The position numbers and the translations under genes were made by a program. 17,299 bases of DNA from Acutalibacter sp. (lineage in GTDB: Bacteria; Bacillota; Clostridia; Oscillospirales; Acutalibacteraceae). Shown here in pieces: positions 5,644 through 11,804 of the stretch. Under the pieces are notes generated by a model. It was not told the DNA's origin. It saw only the letters and a list, made by a program, of their open reading frames with translations, and ran no database searches. The stretch spans positions 1 to 17,299 of the forward strand of contig JAAWSH010000006.1 in the NCBI GenBank assembly GCA_022801475.1, given 5' to 3'. The number at the start of each line of letters is the position of its first letter. The first letter of the stretch is position 1.

Positions 5644-5941
5644 TCGCAGAGGTCTCGTCTGCCGACTCGGTCGGGTCAGAACGGTCGCCACTGGCGACCT
5701 TCCCCGCGCAAAGCCGCGCGCTGCCTGGGTGGTAATGGTTAGCATAGCCAACGCGTTCCTCTGGGCGCTTCCGGCGTGACCCGACTCCTCTTTTTTGCTT
5801 TAGCTAATATACGAGCCCCACCCTTTCAGCCCCGCCCGTCCCCTGTCCGCGCTGGCTGGGCTGGCGGTTTACACCGGCAAGTGAGCCGGAGCGAACGCCC
5901 CCGTGACATTGGATGCAACGTCACGTTGCCGCTTGCGTTGC
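5620..5941. repeat. Composite palindromic repeat, copy B, between the DtxR-like gene and glpK
   Basis: A 322-bp relative of the block at 3664-4106, in inverted orientation. On the left a plus-oriented module starts with GCAGCGCAAGCGCTGC (5620-5635) and CGTTAGTCGC, is interrupted by about 50 extra bases holding the hairpin at 5683-5699, and continues through CCTGGGTGGTAATGGTTAGC to CTTCCGGCGTGACCCGACTC and a T6 run (5791-5796). On the right a minus-oriented module from glpK starts with a rearranged GCAACGCAAGCG palindrome (complement of 5930-5941). Both outer palindromes overlap coding sequence: the DtxR-like gene to 5643 and glpK from 5921. Confidence 0.83.
5683..5699. other. Perfect 7-bp hairpin in the copy B insertion
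   Basis: GGTCGCC (5683-5689), loop ACT, GGCGACC (5693-5699). It lies in the stretch present in copy B but absent from both 84-bp modules of copy A. Confidence 0.6.
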
Positions 5942-7411
5942 CCGCACTGCTTTATGCCAGCGGTCCAGGTCCTGCTGGCGGCGGGCGGGATCGTAGTGGG
6001 GAGAAAAGGCGGCGTCCTCCCGCCAAAGGGCCTGCAACTCCTCTTGGCTGTCCCACACGCCTACGGTCAGCCCCGCCATCATAGCCGAGCCCAGGGCGGT
6101 GGTCTCCAGGCACTGGGGACGCAGCACCCGGCTGCCGAGAATGTCCGCCTGGTACTGCATCAAAAACTTGCTTCGAGAGGCTCCGCCGTCTACCCGCAGC
6201 TCCCTTAGGCACACGCCGCTCTCTTCCTCCATAGCTTTTACCAGGTCCCAGCTCTCCAGGGCAATGCTCTCTAGCACGGCCCGGCACAGGTGGGCACGGG
6301 TCGCGCCCCTGGTCACCCCCAGCAGGGCCCCCCGGGCATACATGTCCCAGTAGGGCGCGCCCAGACCTGTAAAGGCGGGTACAAAGCTAAGGCCCCCGGC
6401 GTCTTCTACGGTTTCGGCCAGTTGGTCGGCCTCCTGGGGCGTTTTGATAATTTCCAGCTCGTCCCGCAGCCACTGTATGGCCGAGCCCGCGTTAAAGGCG
6501 CTACCCTCTAGGGCGTAGACGGTTTTGCCCCCCAGCTTCCAGGCAATGGTGGTTAGCAGGTCCTGGGCGGCCACCGGCGTTTCCCCTGTGTTCATGAGAA
6601 CAAAGCAGCCGGTGCCGTAGGTGTTCTTGGCCATACCTTTTTCAAAGCAGCACTGGCCAAACAGGGCCGCGTGCTGGTCGCCCGCCATACCGGCAATGGG
6701 AATCTCTCGCCCCAGCACGTCCGCGCCGCACATTCCCACCACCTGGCCGCACTCCACCACCTGGGGCAGGGCGGTTTCCGGAATGCCCAGCTCTTTGAGC
6801 AGGGTGGGGTCCCAGCACTGGTGGTGGATGTCAAAGAGCATGGTACGGGAGGCGTTGGACACGTCGGTGACAAAAGACCGCCCCTCGGTGAGGGAATAGG
6901 CCAGCCAGCAGTCAATGGTGCCAAAGCGCAGCCGGCCTTTTGCGGCCAGGTCCCGGGCGGCGGGGACGTTGTCCAAAATCCACTTCATTTTGGTGCCGGA
7001 AAAATAGGGGTCAATCAGCAGCCCGGTCACGTCCTTTATGTAGCCGCCCAGCCCAGCCTCACGCAGCTGTTCACACTGGCGGGCGGTGCGGCGGCACTGC
7101 CAGACAATGGCGTTGCATATAGGGATGCCGGTGGCGCTGTCCCAGGCCACAGTGGTCTCCCGCTGGTTTGTAATGCTAATGGCGGCCACGTCGCCGGGGT
7201 TTGTGCCCGCGCTGGCCATGGCCTGGCGCATGGCATAGAGGGTGGTCTGCAAAATTTGCACCGCGTCGTGCTCCACATATCCTGGTTGGGGGTAGATTTG
7301 CCGGAACTCCCGCTGGCCCATGCCAGCCACGCCCCCAAAGGCGTCGAATAAAACAGCCCGAGAGCTGGTGGTGCCCTGGTCGATGGAGAGAATATATTTT
7401 CCCACAGTCAT
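5921..7411 (-). CDS. glpK: Glycerol kinase
   Basis: FGGY-family kinase that phosphorylates glycerol with ATP to sn-glycerol 3-phosphate in the cytoplasm. It has 496 residues, full length for the family. The start is the ATG at 7411 (MTVGKYILSIDQGTT), with AAAGGAG upstream; the frame stays open further 5' but runs through the promoter and the tRNA. Visible signatures: phosphate-binding DQGTTSSR (11-18), TNQRET (81-86), the glycerol-site segment IDPYFSGTK, GDQHAALFGQ (244-253) and the FGGY-type block RAVLESIALES with VDGGASRS. In Enterococcus a histidine in an HFFG motif is phosphorylated by the PTS; the equivalent place here reads DVLG (about 231-234), so that control is probably missing. The last seven codons (ATQAAT and stop) are repeat-derived. 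Neither glpF nor glpD is adjacent. Confidence 0.96.
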   Translation of the reverse strand: MTVGKYILSIDQGTTSSRAVLFDAFGGVAGMGQREFRQIYPQPGYVEHDAVQILQTTLYAMRQAMASAGTNPGDVAAISITNQRETTVAWDSATGIPICNAIVWQCRRTARQCEQLREAGLGGYIKDVTGLLIDPYFSGTKMKWILDNVPAARDLAAKGRLRFGTIDCWLAYSLTEGRSFVTDVSNASRTMLFDIHHQCWDPTLLKELGIPETALPQVVECGQVVGMCGADVLGREIPIAGMAGDQHAALFGQCCFEKGMAKNTYGTGCFVLMNTGETPVAAQDLLTTIAWKLGGKTVYALEGSAFNAGSAIQWLRDELEIIKTPQEADQLAETVEDAGGLSFVPAFTGLGAPYWDMYARGALLGVTRGATRAHLCRAVLESIALESWDLVKAMEEESGVCLRELRVDGGASRSKFLMQYQADILGSRVLRPQCLETTALGSAMMAGLTVGVWDSQEELQALWREDAAFSPHYDPARRQQDLDRWHKAVRATQAAT

Positions 7412-7442
7412 GGTAAGTACTCCTTTACGAGGGTTTGCCCAT

Positions 7443-7471
7443 AGTATATCAGATTTTCTCTGGGACTTCAA
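7443..7471 (-). promoter_or_regulatory. Promoter of glpK
   Basis: On minus: -35 TTGAAG (complement of 7466-7471), 17-bp spacer, -10 TATACT (complement of 7443-7448). The -10 box lies 31 nt upstream of the start codon, giving a short leader. I see no convincing catabolite-control (cre) site. Confidence 0.85.
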
Positions 7472-7589
7472 TGTTTTTATGGGTTTCGCCAAAATAATCT
7501 CCAAAGGGGAGAAGGCCCGCAGCATGGAAAACCCTGTGGGGGGAGAGGACGCTTTTTTGAAACAAGGGAAATCTTCCCCGAAGTTCTTG

Positions 7590-7618
7590 TTGACAAACAG
7601 GCTGCCGGGTGATATAAT
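7590..7618 (+). promoter_or_regulatory. Promoter of tRNA-Leu(GAG)
   Basis: Consensus TTGACA (7590-7595), 17-bp spacer, TATAAT (7613-7618). The tRNA begins 14 nt after the -10 box. The stretch 7472-7589 between this and the glpK promoter holds no feature I can support. Confidence 0.93.
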
Positions 7619-7632
7619 AACAACGTTGATTT

Positions 7633-7716
7633 GCGCGAGTGCTGGAACTGGCAGACAGGCACGTTTGAGGTGCGTGTGCTTATGGCGTACGGGTTCAAGT
7701 CCCGTCTCGCGCACCA
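7633..7716 (+). tRNA. tRNA-Leu (anticodon GAG)
   Basis: Acceptor GCGCGAG pairs with CTCGCGC. The anticodon arm CACGT/GCGTG surrounds loop TTGAGGT (anticodon GAG, with one G.T closing pair). A class II variable arm, a T arm ACGGG/CCCGT around TTCAAGT, discriminator A and an encoded CCA (7714-7716) follow. Confidence 0.95.
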
Positions 7717-7723
7717 TACACAG

Positions 7724-7752
7724 AAAGACCCCTGGAATTCCGGGGGTCTTTT
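7724..7752 (+). terminator. Terminator of tRNA-Leu(GAG)
   Basis: AAAGACCCC (7724-7732) pairs with GGGGTCTTT (7743-7751) across TGGAATTCCG; the 3' arm ends in TTTT. Seven nt separate it from the CCA. The symmetrical arms allow function on either strand. Confidence 0.9.
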
Positions 7753-7784
7753 GTAATGTGGTGGGGTGGTTGCTTCAGGAAGGT

Positions 7785-7813
7785 TTCACCTTTTTTCCGG
7801 ACAGGCATATACT
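7785..7813 (+). promoter_or_regulatory. Promoter of the collagen-like gene (sigma-A or sporulation sigma)
   Basis: Sigma-A reading: TTCACC (7785-7790), 17-bp spacer, TATACT (7808-7813). The same bases also fit a mother-cell sporulation promoter: CACC (7787-7790) as the sigma-K mACm -35 motif and CATATACT (7806-7813) as a CATA-type -10, 15 bp apart. Homologous exosporium genes use such promoters, but the sequence alone cannot decide. Confidence 0.55.
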
Positions 7814-7818
7814 GAAGA

Positions 7819-7850
7819 TAGGCCCTGGTTTATGCAAAGAGCCGGGGCTA
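7819..7850 (+). other. Hairpin in the collagen-like gene 5' untranslated region
   Basis: TAGGCCCTGG (7819-7828) pairs with CCGGGGCTA (7842-7850), nine pairs with one bulged G and one G.T, loop of 13 nt. TTTTT follows six bases later (7856-7860), just before the Shine-Dalgarno GGAGG (7861-7865). It could be an mRNA-stabilising stem or a weak attenuator. Confidence 0.45.
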
Positions 7851-7875
7851 TACCATTTTTGGAGGTTATCCCAAC

Positions 7876-9276
7876 ATGGAAATGAAAATTTACTCGGGTT
7901 CCTCTGCTTCTGGAGACCGGTGCGGTTGTGGGGAGCTTCCGCCCTGTCCGCCTCCTTGTTGCCCACCTCCCTGTTGTCCACCGCCATGCCCTCCTTGTGG
8001 AGGTCCCACCGGGCCTACTGGTCCTACGGGTGCTACCGGCCCCACAGGTGCTACTGGGGCCACGGGCGCTACCGGAGCCACAGGCCGTATTGGCCCCACA
8101 GGTCCTACTGGCGCCAATGGAAACACAGGCCCCACGGGAGCCATGGGCCCTACCGGAGCCAATGGTCTGGCTGGTCCAACCGGTCCTAGAGGGGATACCG
8201 GTCCCACCGGAACGCCTGGCGTCAACGGAGCGACCGGACCCACTGGCCCTGCCGGAGCTGTGGGAGCTACAGGCCCCACCGGAGCCACAGGCGCAACGGG
8301 AGCAGACGGTGTGACGGGTCCCACTGGTCCTACAGGCGCGGCAGGAGCCACCGGTGCAGACGGAGCCACAGGTCCTACAGGTGCCACGGGCGCAACGGGA
8401 GCGGACGGCGTGACGGGCCCCACAGGCCCTACAGGCGCGGCAGGAGCCACCGGTGCGGACGGAGCCACAGGCCCCACCGGGGCCACGGGCGCAACGGGAG
8501 CGGACGGCGTGACGGGCCCCACAGGCCCTACAGGCGCGGCAGGAGCCACCGGTGCAGACGGAGCCACAGGTCCCACCGGGGCCACGGGCGCAACGGGAGC
8601 GGACGGCGTGACGGGTCCCACTGGTCCTACAGGCGCGGCGGGAGCCACCGGTGCGGACGGAGCCACAGGTCCCACCGGGGCCACGGGCGCAACGGGAGCA
8701 GACGGCGTGACGGGCCCCACTGGTCCTACAGGCGCGGCAGGAGCCACCGGAGCGGACGGAGCCACAGGTCCCACCGGTGCCACGGGCGCAACGGGAGCCG
8801 CAGGAGCGGACGGAGCAGTTGGTCCCACTGGAGCCACAGGCGCTACAGGCCCCACTGGTCCTACAGGAACTTCCGTTACGGCAACCTCTATGAGCGCTTC
8901 CAATACCACTGGGCAGAGCCTCTTAGTCATACTGGGCGGCACAGATGTGCCCCTGCCAAATGCCCAAAGCCTAGACGGTTTTACCGCCAATGGGACGAAT
9001 ACGGTCTTTACTGTACCAACAACCGGAACCTATTTGATCACCTATCGGATCAATGCCACGGCAGCGGTGGCCATGTCCTCACAGGTGCTTCGCAATGGCA
9101 CGGCGATCCCCGGTTCGGTATTCGCGCCAACTATTGGCGTGACGGGGTATAATGCCACGGTGGTTGCCCCGTTGACGGCGGGGGACACCTTGTCGCTTCA
9201 GGTGTCCGGAGTTGCGGCCACTGTGGTGCTGCAAGGCGGCTCCGGCGCGTCTCTAACCGTGGTGCGGCTGGCCTAA
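7876..9276 (+). CDS. Collagen-like surface protein (BclA-type)
   Basis: 466-residue structural protein, probably at the spore or cell surface. Residues 1-42 form a short N-terminal region rich in Cys and Pro (CPPPCC repeats) that could cross-link or anchor it; there is no classical signal peptide or LPXTG motif. Residues 43-331 are about 96 Gly-X-Y triplets, nearly all [12 protein letters not shown] or GVT, so threonine fills most Y positions; these would fold as a triple helix and offer many O-glycosylation sites. Residues about 332-466 are a beta-rich C-terminal domain ([18 protein letters not shown]...) like the TNF/C1q-fold trimerisation domain of BclA. The ATG at 7876 follows GGAGG at 10 nt. 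A glycosyltransferase gene lies 101 bp downstream. Spore location is inference from homologues. Confidence 0.92.
   Translation: MEMKIYSGSSASGDRCGCGELPPCPPPCCPPPCCPPPCPPCGGPTGPTGPTGATGPTGATGATGATGATGRIGPTGPTGANGNTGPTGAMGPTGANGLAGPTGPRGDTGPTGTPGVNGATGPTGPAGAVGATGPTGATGATGADGVTGPTGPTGAAGATGADGATGPTGATGATGADGVTGPTGPTGAAGATGADGATGPTGATGATGADGVTGPTGPTGAAGATGADGATGPTGATGATGADGVTGPTGPTGAAGATGADGATGPTGATGATGADGVTGPTGPTGAAGATGADGATGPTGATGATGAAGADGAVGPTGATGATGPTGPTGTSVTATSMSASNTTGQSLLVILGGTDVPLPNAQSLDGFTANGTNTVFTVPTTGTYLITYRINATAAVAMSSQVLRNGTAIPGSVFAPTIGVTGYNATVVAPLTAGDTLSLQVSGVAATVVLQGGSGASLTVVRLA
8305..8799 (+). repeat. Five 99-bp tandem repeats inside the collagen region
   Basis: The GACGG of the GADGV codons recurs at 8305, 8404, 8503, 8602 and 8701, exactly 99 bases apart. 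Each unit encodes 33 residues (11 triplets) with the order [33 protein letters not shown]. Differences between units are mostly silent third-position changes (GGT/GGC, GCA/GCG, CCC/CCT), except that the fifth unit drifts at its end into GAA. Confidence 0.95.
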
Positions 9277-9297
9277 ATCAACAGATTCTTGTTTCCA

Positions 9298-9330
9298 GGA
9301 AAGCCTCTTGCTCTGTAATAGAGGCTTTCC
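9298..9330 (+). terminator. Hairpin after the collagen-like gene
   Basis: GGAAAGCCTC (9298-9307) pairs perfectly with GAGGCTTTCC (9321-9330), 13-nt loop. The following TCCCCTTTATTTTTA is T-rich but interrupted, so termination may be incomplete and allow some read-through into the glycosyltransferase gene. Confidence 0.72.
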
Positions 9331-9377
9331 TCCCCTTTATTTTTATATTATGTAATAGAAGAAAAGAGGAGGGGCCT

Positions 9378-10454
9378 ATGAGCACCATCAGCCTTTGCAT
9401 GATTGTCCGGGACGAGGAAGAGGTATTGGGCCGCTGCCTGGAATCCGCGGCAGGCCTGGTGGATGAAATAATCTTAGTGGACACTGGCTCAAAAGACCAT
9501 ACCCGGGAGATTGCCCGGCGCTTTACGGACGCTGTCTATGATTTTGCCTGGATCGACGACTTTGCGGCAGCCAGAAATTTCGCTTTTTCCCACGCTTCCT
9601 GCGAATACTGCATGTGGCTGGACGCGGACGATGTGATAGCGCCCCGGGACAGGGAAAAGTTTCTTTCTCTAAAAGAAAGCCTGGGTCCTGGCGTGGACGT
9701 GGTGATGATGCCCTATTACACAGGGTTCGATGCCCAGGGCCGGGTGACGTTCTCCTATTACCGGGAGCGAATTATACGAAACCATGCCGGAATGGTCTGG
9801 AAGGGCGCGGTGCATGAGGCGATTGAGACAAAAGGGAATGTGCGCTATGAGGACTGCGGAATTACACACCAAAAACTGCGCCCCGCTGACCCGGAGCGGA
9901 ATCTGCGGATTTTTGAAAAGCAGCTGAAGCAGGGGAAAAAACTGGACCCACGCCAGCAGTATTATTATGGGCGGGAGCTGTACTACCATAAACGGTACCA
10001 AGAGGCTTTAAAAGTGCTGGCCAGCTTTTTAGAGGAGGGGCGCGGCTGGCTGGAAAATAACATAGAGGCCTGCCGCCAATGCGCCTACTGCTGGTATGCC
10101 CTGGGCCAGGAGGACAGAGCCCTGAAGGCGCTGTTTTCCAGCTTTGTCTATGATACGCCCCGGGCGGAGACCTGCTGCGACATTGGCCGGCACTTTTTTG
10201 ACCGGGAGCTTTGGGCCCGGGCGGCATATTGGTATACCCGGGCTTTGGAGTGTGAGCGCCAGGACCGCCGGGGCGGCTTTGTGCTGCCAGAGGCCTACGG
10301 CTTTCTCCCGTGTATTCAGCTGTGCGTGTGCTGCAGCAGGCTGGGGCGGCAGGAGGAGGCCCGGCTCTATAACGAGCGCGCCGCGGGTTTTCAGCCAGAC
10401 TCTCCCGCCGTGGCCTACAACCGGGCCTATTTTGCCAGCTTAGGGCTTGGGTAA
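9378..10454 (+). CDS. Family 2 glycosyltransferase with TPR-like C-terminal part
   Basis: Predicted to transfer a sugar from a nucleotide-sugar donor to protein; the natural candidate acceptor is the threonine-rich collagen protein encoded just upstream. It has 358 residues. The GT-A domain (about 1-175) starts with ISLCMIVRDEEEVLGRCLES, has VDTGSKDHT (34-42) and the metal-binding DAD of WLDADD (82-84). The remainder is helical, with TPR-like repeats (YYYGRELYYHKRYQEALKVL and the segment ending in a YWYTRALE element). This two-part layout matches SunS-like and TPR-containing GT2 proteins. There is no transmembrane segment, so it acts in the cytoplasm. Unusually many Cys residues lie in the C-terminal part. 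The ATG at 9378 follows GAGGAGGGG. From established knowledge, Clostridioides difficile has a glycosyltransferase gene (sgtA) next to bclA3. Confidence 0.88.
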   Translation: MSTISLCMIVRDEEEVLGRCLESAAGLVDEIILVDTGSKDHTREIARRFTDAVYDFAWIDDFAAARNFAFSHASCEYCMWLDADDVIAPRDREKFLSLKESLGPGVDVVMMPYYTGFDAQGRVTFSYYRERIIRNHAGMVWKGAVHEAIETKGNVRYEDCGITHQKLRPADPERNLRIFEKQLKQGKKLDPRQQYYYGRELYYHKRYQEALKVLASFLEEGRGWLENNIEACRQCAYCWYALGQEDRALKALFSSFVYDTPRAETCCDIGRHFFDRELWARAAYWYTRALECERQDRRGGFVLPEAYGFLPCIQLCVCCSRLGRQEEARLYNERAAGFQPDSPAVAYNRAYFASLGLG

Positions 10455-10485
10455 CCATCAAAAACACGGTTTTTTTGGAAAAGTT

Positions 10486-10521
10486 CGCGGGATGGCCTGG
10501 CGCTTTCCCGCGGGCTTTTTT
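10486..10521 (+). terminator. Terminator of the glycosyltransferase gene
   Basis: CGCGGGA (10486-10492) pairs with TCCCGCG (10506-10512), 13-nt loop, then GGC and a T6 run (10516-10521). It begins 31 nt after the stop codon. Confidence 0.85.
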
Positions 10522-10549
10522 GCGTAAAAGAATTTTTTTATTTCCCATC

Positions 10550-10578
10550 TTGACATTTATCCTCCTTTATAGTATAAT
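10550..10578 (+). promoter_or_regulatory. Promoter of tRNA-Gly(GCC)
   Basis: Consensus TTGACA (10550-10555), 17-bp spacer, TATAAT (10573-10578); the tRNA begins 13 nt downstream. Confidence 0.93.
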
Positions 10579-10591
10579 AATAACATCTTAT

Positions 10592-10667
10592 GCGGGCGTA
10601 GCTCATCTGGTAGAGCGCCACCTTGCCAAGGTGGAGGTAGCGAGTTCGAGCCTCGTCGTCCGCTCCA
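10592..10667 (+). tRNA. tRNA-Gly (anticodon GCC)
   Basis: 76 nt with an encoded CCA. Acceptor GCGGGCG / CGTCCGC has one G.T pair. The D arm holds CTGGTAGAG, the anticodon stem CCACC/GGTGG surrounds TTGCCAA (anticodon GCC), and the T arm GCGAG/CTCGT surrounds TTCGAGC. Discriminator is T. Confidence 0.96.
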
Positions 10668-10670
10668 AGT

Positions 10671-10699
10671 TTTCCAAAACAGCTTTTTCATACTATACA
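10671..10699 (+). promoter_or_regulatory. Possible promoter of the moxR operon
   Basis: TTTCCA (10671-10676), 17-bp spacer, TATACA (10694-10699). Both boxes are imperfect. If used, the transcript would run at once into the hairpin at 10706-10739. Confidence 0.35.
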
Positions 10700-10705
10700 C
10701 CTCCG

Positions 10706-10739
10706 CCAAAACAGAGAAGTGAGAGCTTCCCTGTTTTGG
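10706..10739 (+). terminator. Terminator-like hairpin between tRNA-Gly and moxR
   Basis: CCAAAACAG (10706-10714) pairs with CTGTTTTGG (10731-10739), with GAAG/CTTC continuing the stem inside and TTTATCT after it. It most simply ends the tRNA-Gly transcript, 38 nt after the CCA. Confidence 0.6.
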
Positions 10740-10776
10740 TTTATCTAGAGGATGTTTTAAGGAAGTGGTGCTGGTT

Positions 10777-11712
10777 ATGACGCAGCCCAAGGCGCTGGGC
10801 ATTATCAATGAGGTGCGCAAGGCCATTGTGGGCAAGGACACCGTGGTCTGCAAAGTGCTGATGGCCATTTTGGCCGGGGGCCACGTGCTGCTGGAGGACA
10901 ACCCCGGCGTGGGCAAGACCACCCTGGCCCTGGCTTTTTCCCGGGCCATGAGCATGAGCTTTACCCGCATGCAGTTTACCCCCGAGACCATGCCTGCCGA
11001 CGTGGTGGGCTATACCATGTATAACCAGGAGTTCGGCCGCATGGAGTACCGCCCCGGCGCGGTGATGAACAACCTGTTTTTGGCCGACGAAATCAACCGT
11101 ACCAGCGCCAAGACCCAAAGCGCCCTTTTGGAAGTAATGGAAGAGGGCCAGGTTACAGTGGACGGGGTCAGTTACCGGCTACCCACGCCCTTTGCGGTCA
11201 TCGCCACCCAAAACCCCCTGGGCACTGCCGGCACCCAGCCCCTGCCCGAGTCCCAGCTGGACCGGTTTATGCTGCGGCTTAGCATTGGCTACCCGGCCGA
11301 GGACCAGGAGGTAAAAATTTTAAAGCAGACCGAAGGGGCGCGCCCGCTGGAGGGCGTGCTGCCTGCCGCCACCCTGGAAGAGGTGGAGCGGATGATTGCC
11401 GAGGCCGCCACGGTGTATATGGCGGACGACCTGTACCGCTATGTGGCCGCACTGTGCGCTGTTACCCGGGAGGACCCGGCTCTGCGGCTGGGGGCCAGCC
11501 CCCGGGCGGGAGTGGCCCTGGTGCGGGCCTGCCGGGCCTCGGCCTGGATGGGCGGGAGGGACTATGTGGTACCTGCTGACATCAACCTGCTGTTTTACGA
11601 CGTAATGGGCCACCGGGTGGTGCTGGAGCCTCAGGCAAAAATGAGCGGCCAGTCAGCCCGGTCCGTATTGGAAAAAGTAGTGGGCCAGGTGCCCGCGCCC
11701 AAGCTGATATAA
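10777..11712 (+). CDS. MoxR-family AAA+ ATPase
   Basis: Cytoplasmic AAA+ chaperone-like ATPase of the MoxR/RavA group, thought to help assemble or activate partner proteins, typically those with DUF58 or VWA folds. From the ATG at 10777 it has 311 residues. Walker A is NPGVGKTT (K47), Walker B is FLADEINR (101-108), sensor 1 is IATQNP, and the arginine-finger region SQLDRFMLRL and sensor 2 GASPRAGVAL are present. The start is uncertain: AAGGA (10759-10763) is 13 nt from this ATG, while an in-frame GTG at 10768 has a 4-nt spacing. First gene of a three-gene set with DUF58 and transglutaminase-like genes, a conserved association. A strong hairpin follows at 11724. Confidence 0.93.
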   Translation: MTQPKALGIINEVRKAIVGKDTVVCKVLMAILAGGHVLLEDNPGVGKTTLALAFSRAMSMSFTRMQFTPETMPADVVGYTMYNQEFGRMEYRPGAVMNNLFLADEINRTSAKTQSALLEVMEEGQVTVDGVSYRLPTPFAVIATQNPLGTAGTQPLPESQLDRFMLRLSIGYPAEDQEVKILKQTEGARPLEGVLPAATLEEVERMIAEAATVYMADDLYRYVAALCAVTREDPALRLGASPRAGVALVRACRASAWMGGRDYVVPADINLLFYDVMGHRVVLEPQAKMSGQSARSVLEKVVGQVPAPKLI

Positions 11713-11723
11713 GGAAGGAAATA

Positions 11724-11761
11724 GGTTATCCGTTGGCCGGCGCCAACCGGTAGCCTTTTTT
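11724..11761 (+). terminator. Intrinsic-terminator-like hairpin inside the moxR operon
   Basis: GGTTATCCGTTGGC (11724-11737) pairs with GCCAACCGGTAGCC (11742-11755): 13 of 14 positions pair (two G.T), with a CGGC loop, then a T6 run (11756-11761). It meets every rule for an intrinsic terminator but lies between two genes normally cotranscribed, 12 nt after the moxR stop. I see no promoter between it and the DUF58 start at 11805, so it is likely a partial terminator or a regulated attenuator. Confidence 0.8.
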
Positions 11762-11804
11762 GTTGGGCAAGACGTCTTTTTAGAAATGGGAGAGGGGGAT
11801 TTTT

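Noticed and set aside
3664..5941. Composite transposon or insertion sequence
   Set aside because: The inverted copies contain no transposase or recombinase frame, and the genes between them are housekeeping in character. A non-autonomous element remains possible.
7412..7717. N-terminal extension of glpK by about 100 codons
   Set aside because: The extension would cover the glpK promoter and the opposite-strand tRNA-Leu(GAG). ATG 7411 has AAAGGAG and gives the normal family N-terminus.
7890..8990. A 366-codon open frame on minus opposite the collagen-like gene
   Set aside because: It is a mirror of the Gly-X-Y repeat (Pro-Val/Ala-rich), has no ribosome site, and the plus frame has a good start, known domains and a matching neighbour.
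10475..10780. A 101-codon frame containing [20 protein letters not shown]
   Set aside because: This peptide is a translation of the tRNA-Gly gene, a common false gene call.
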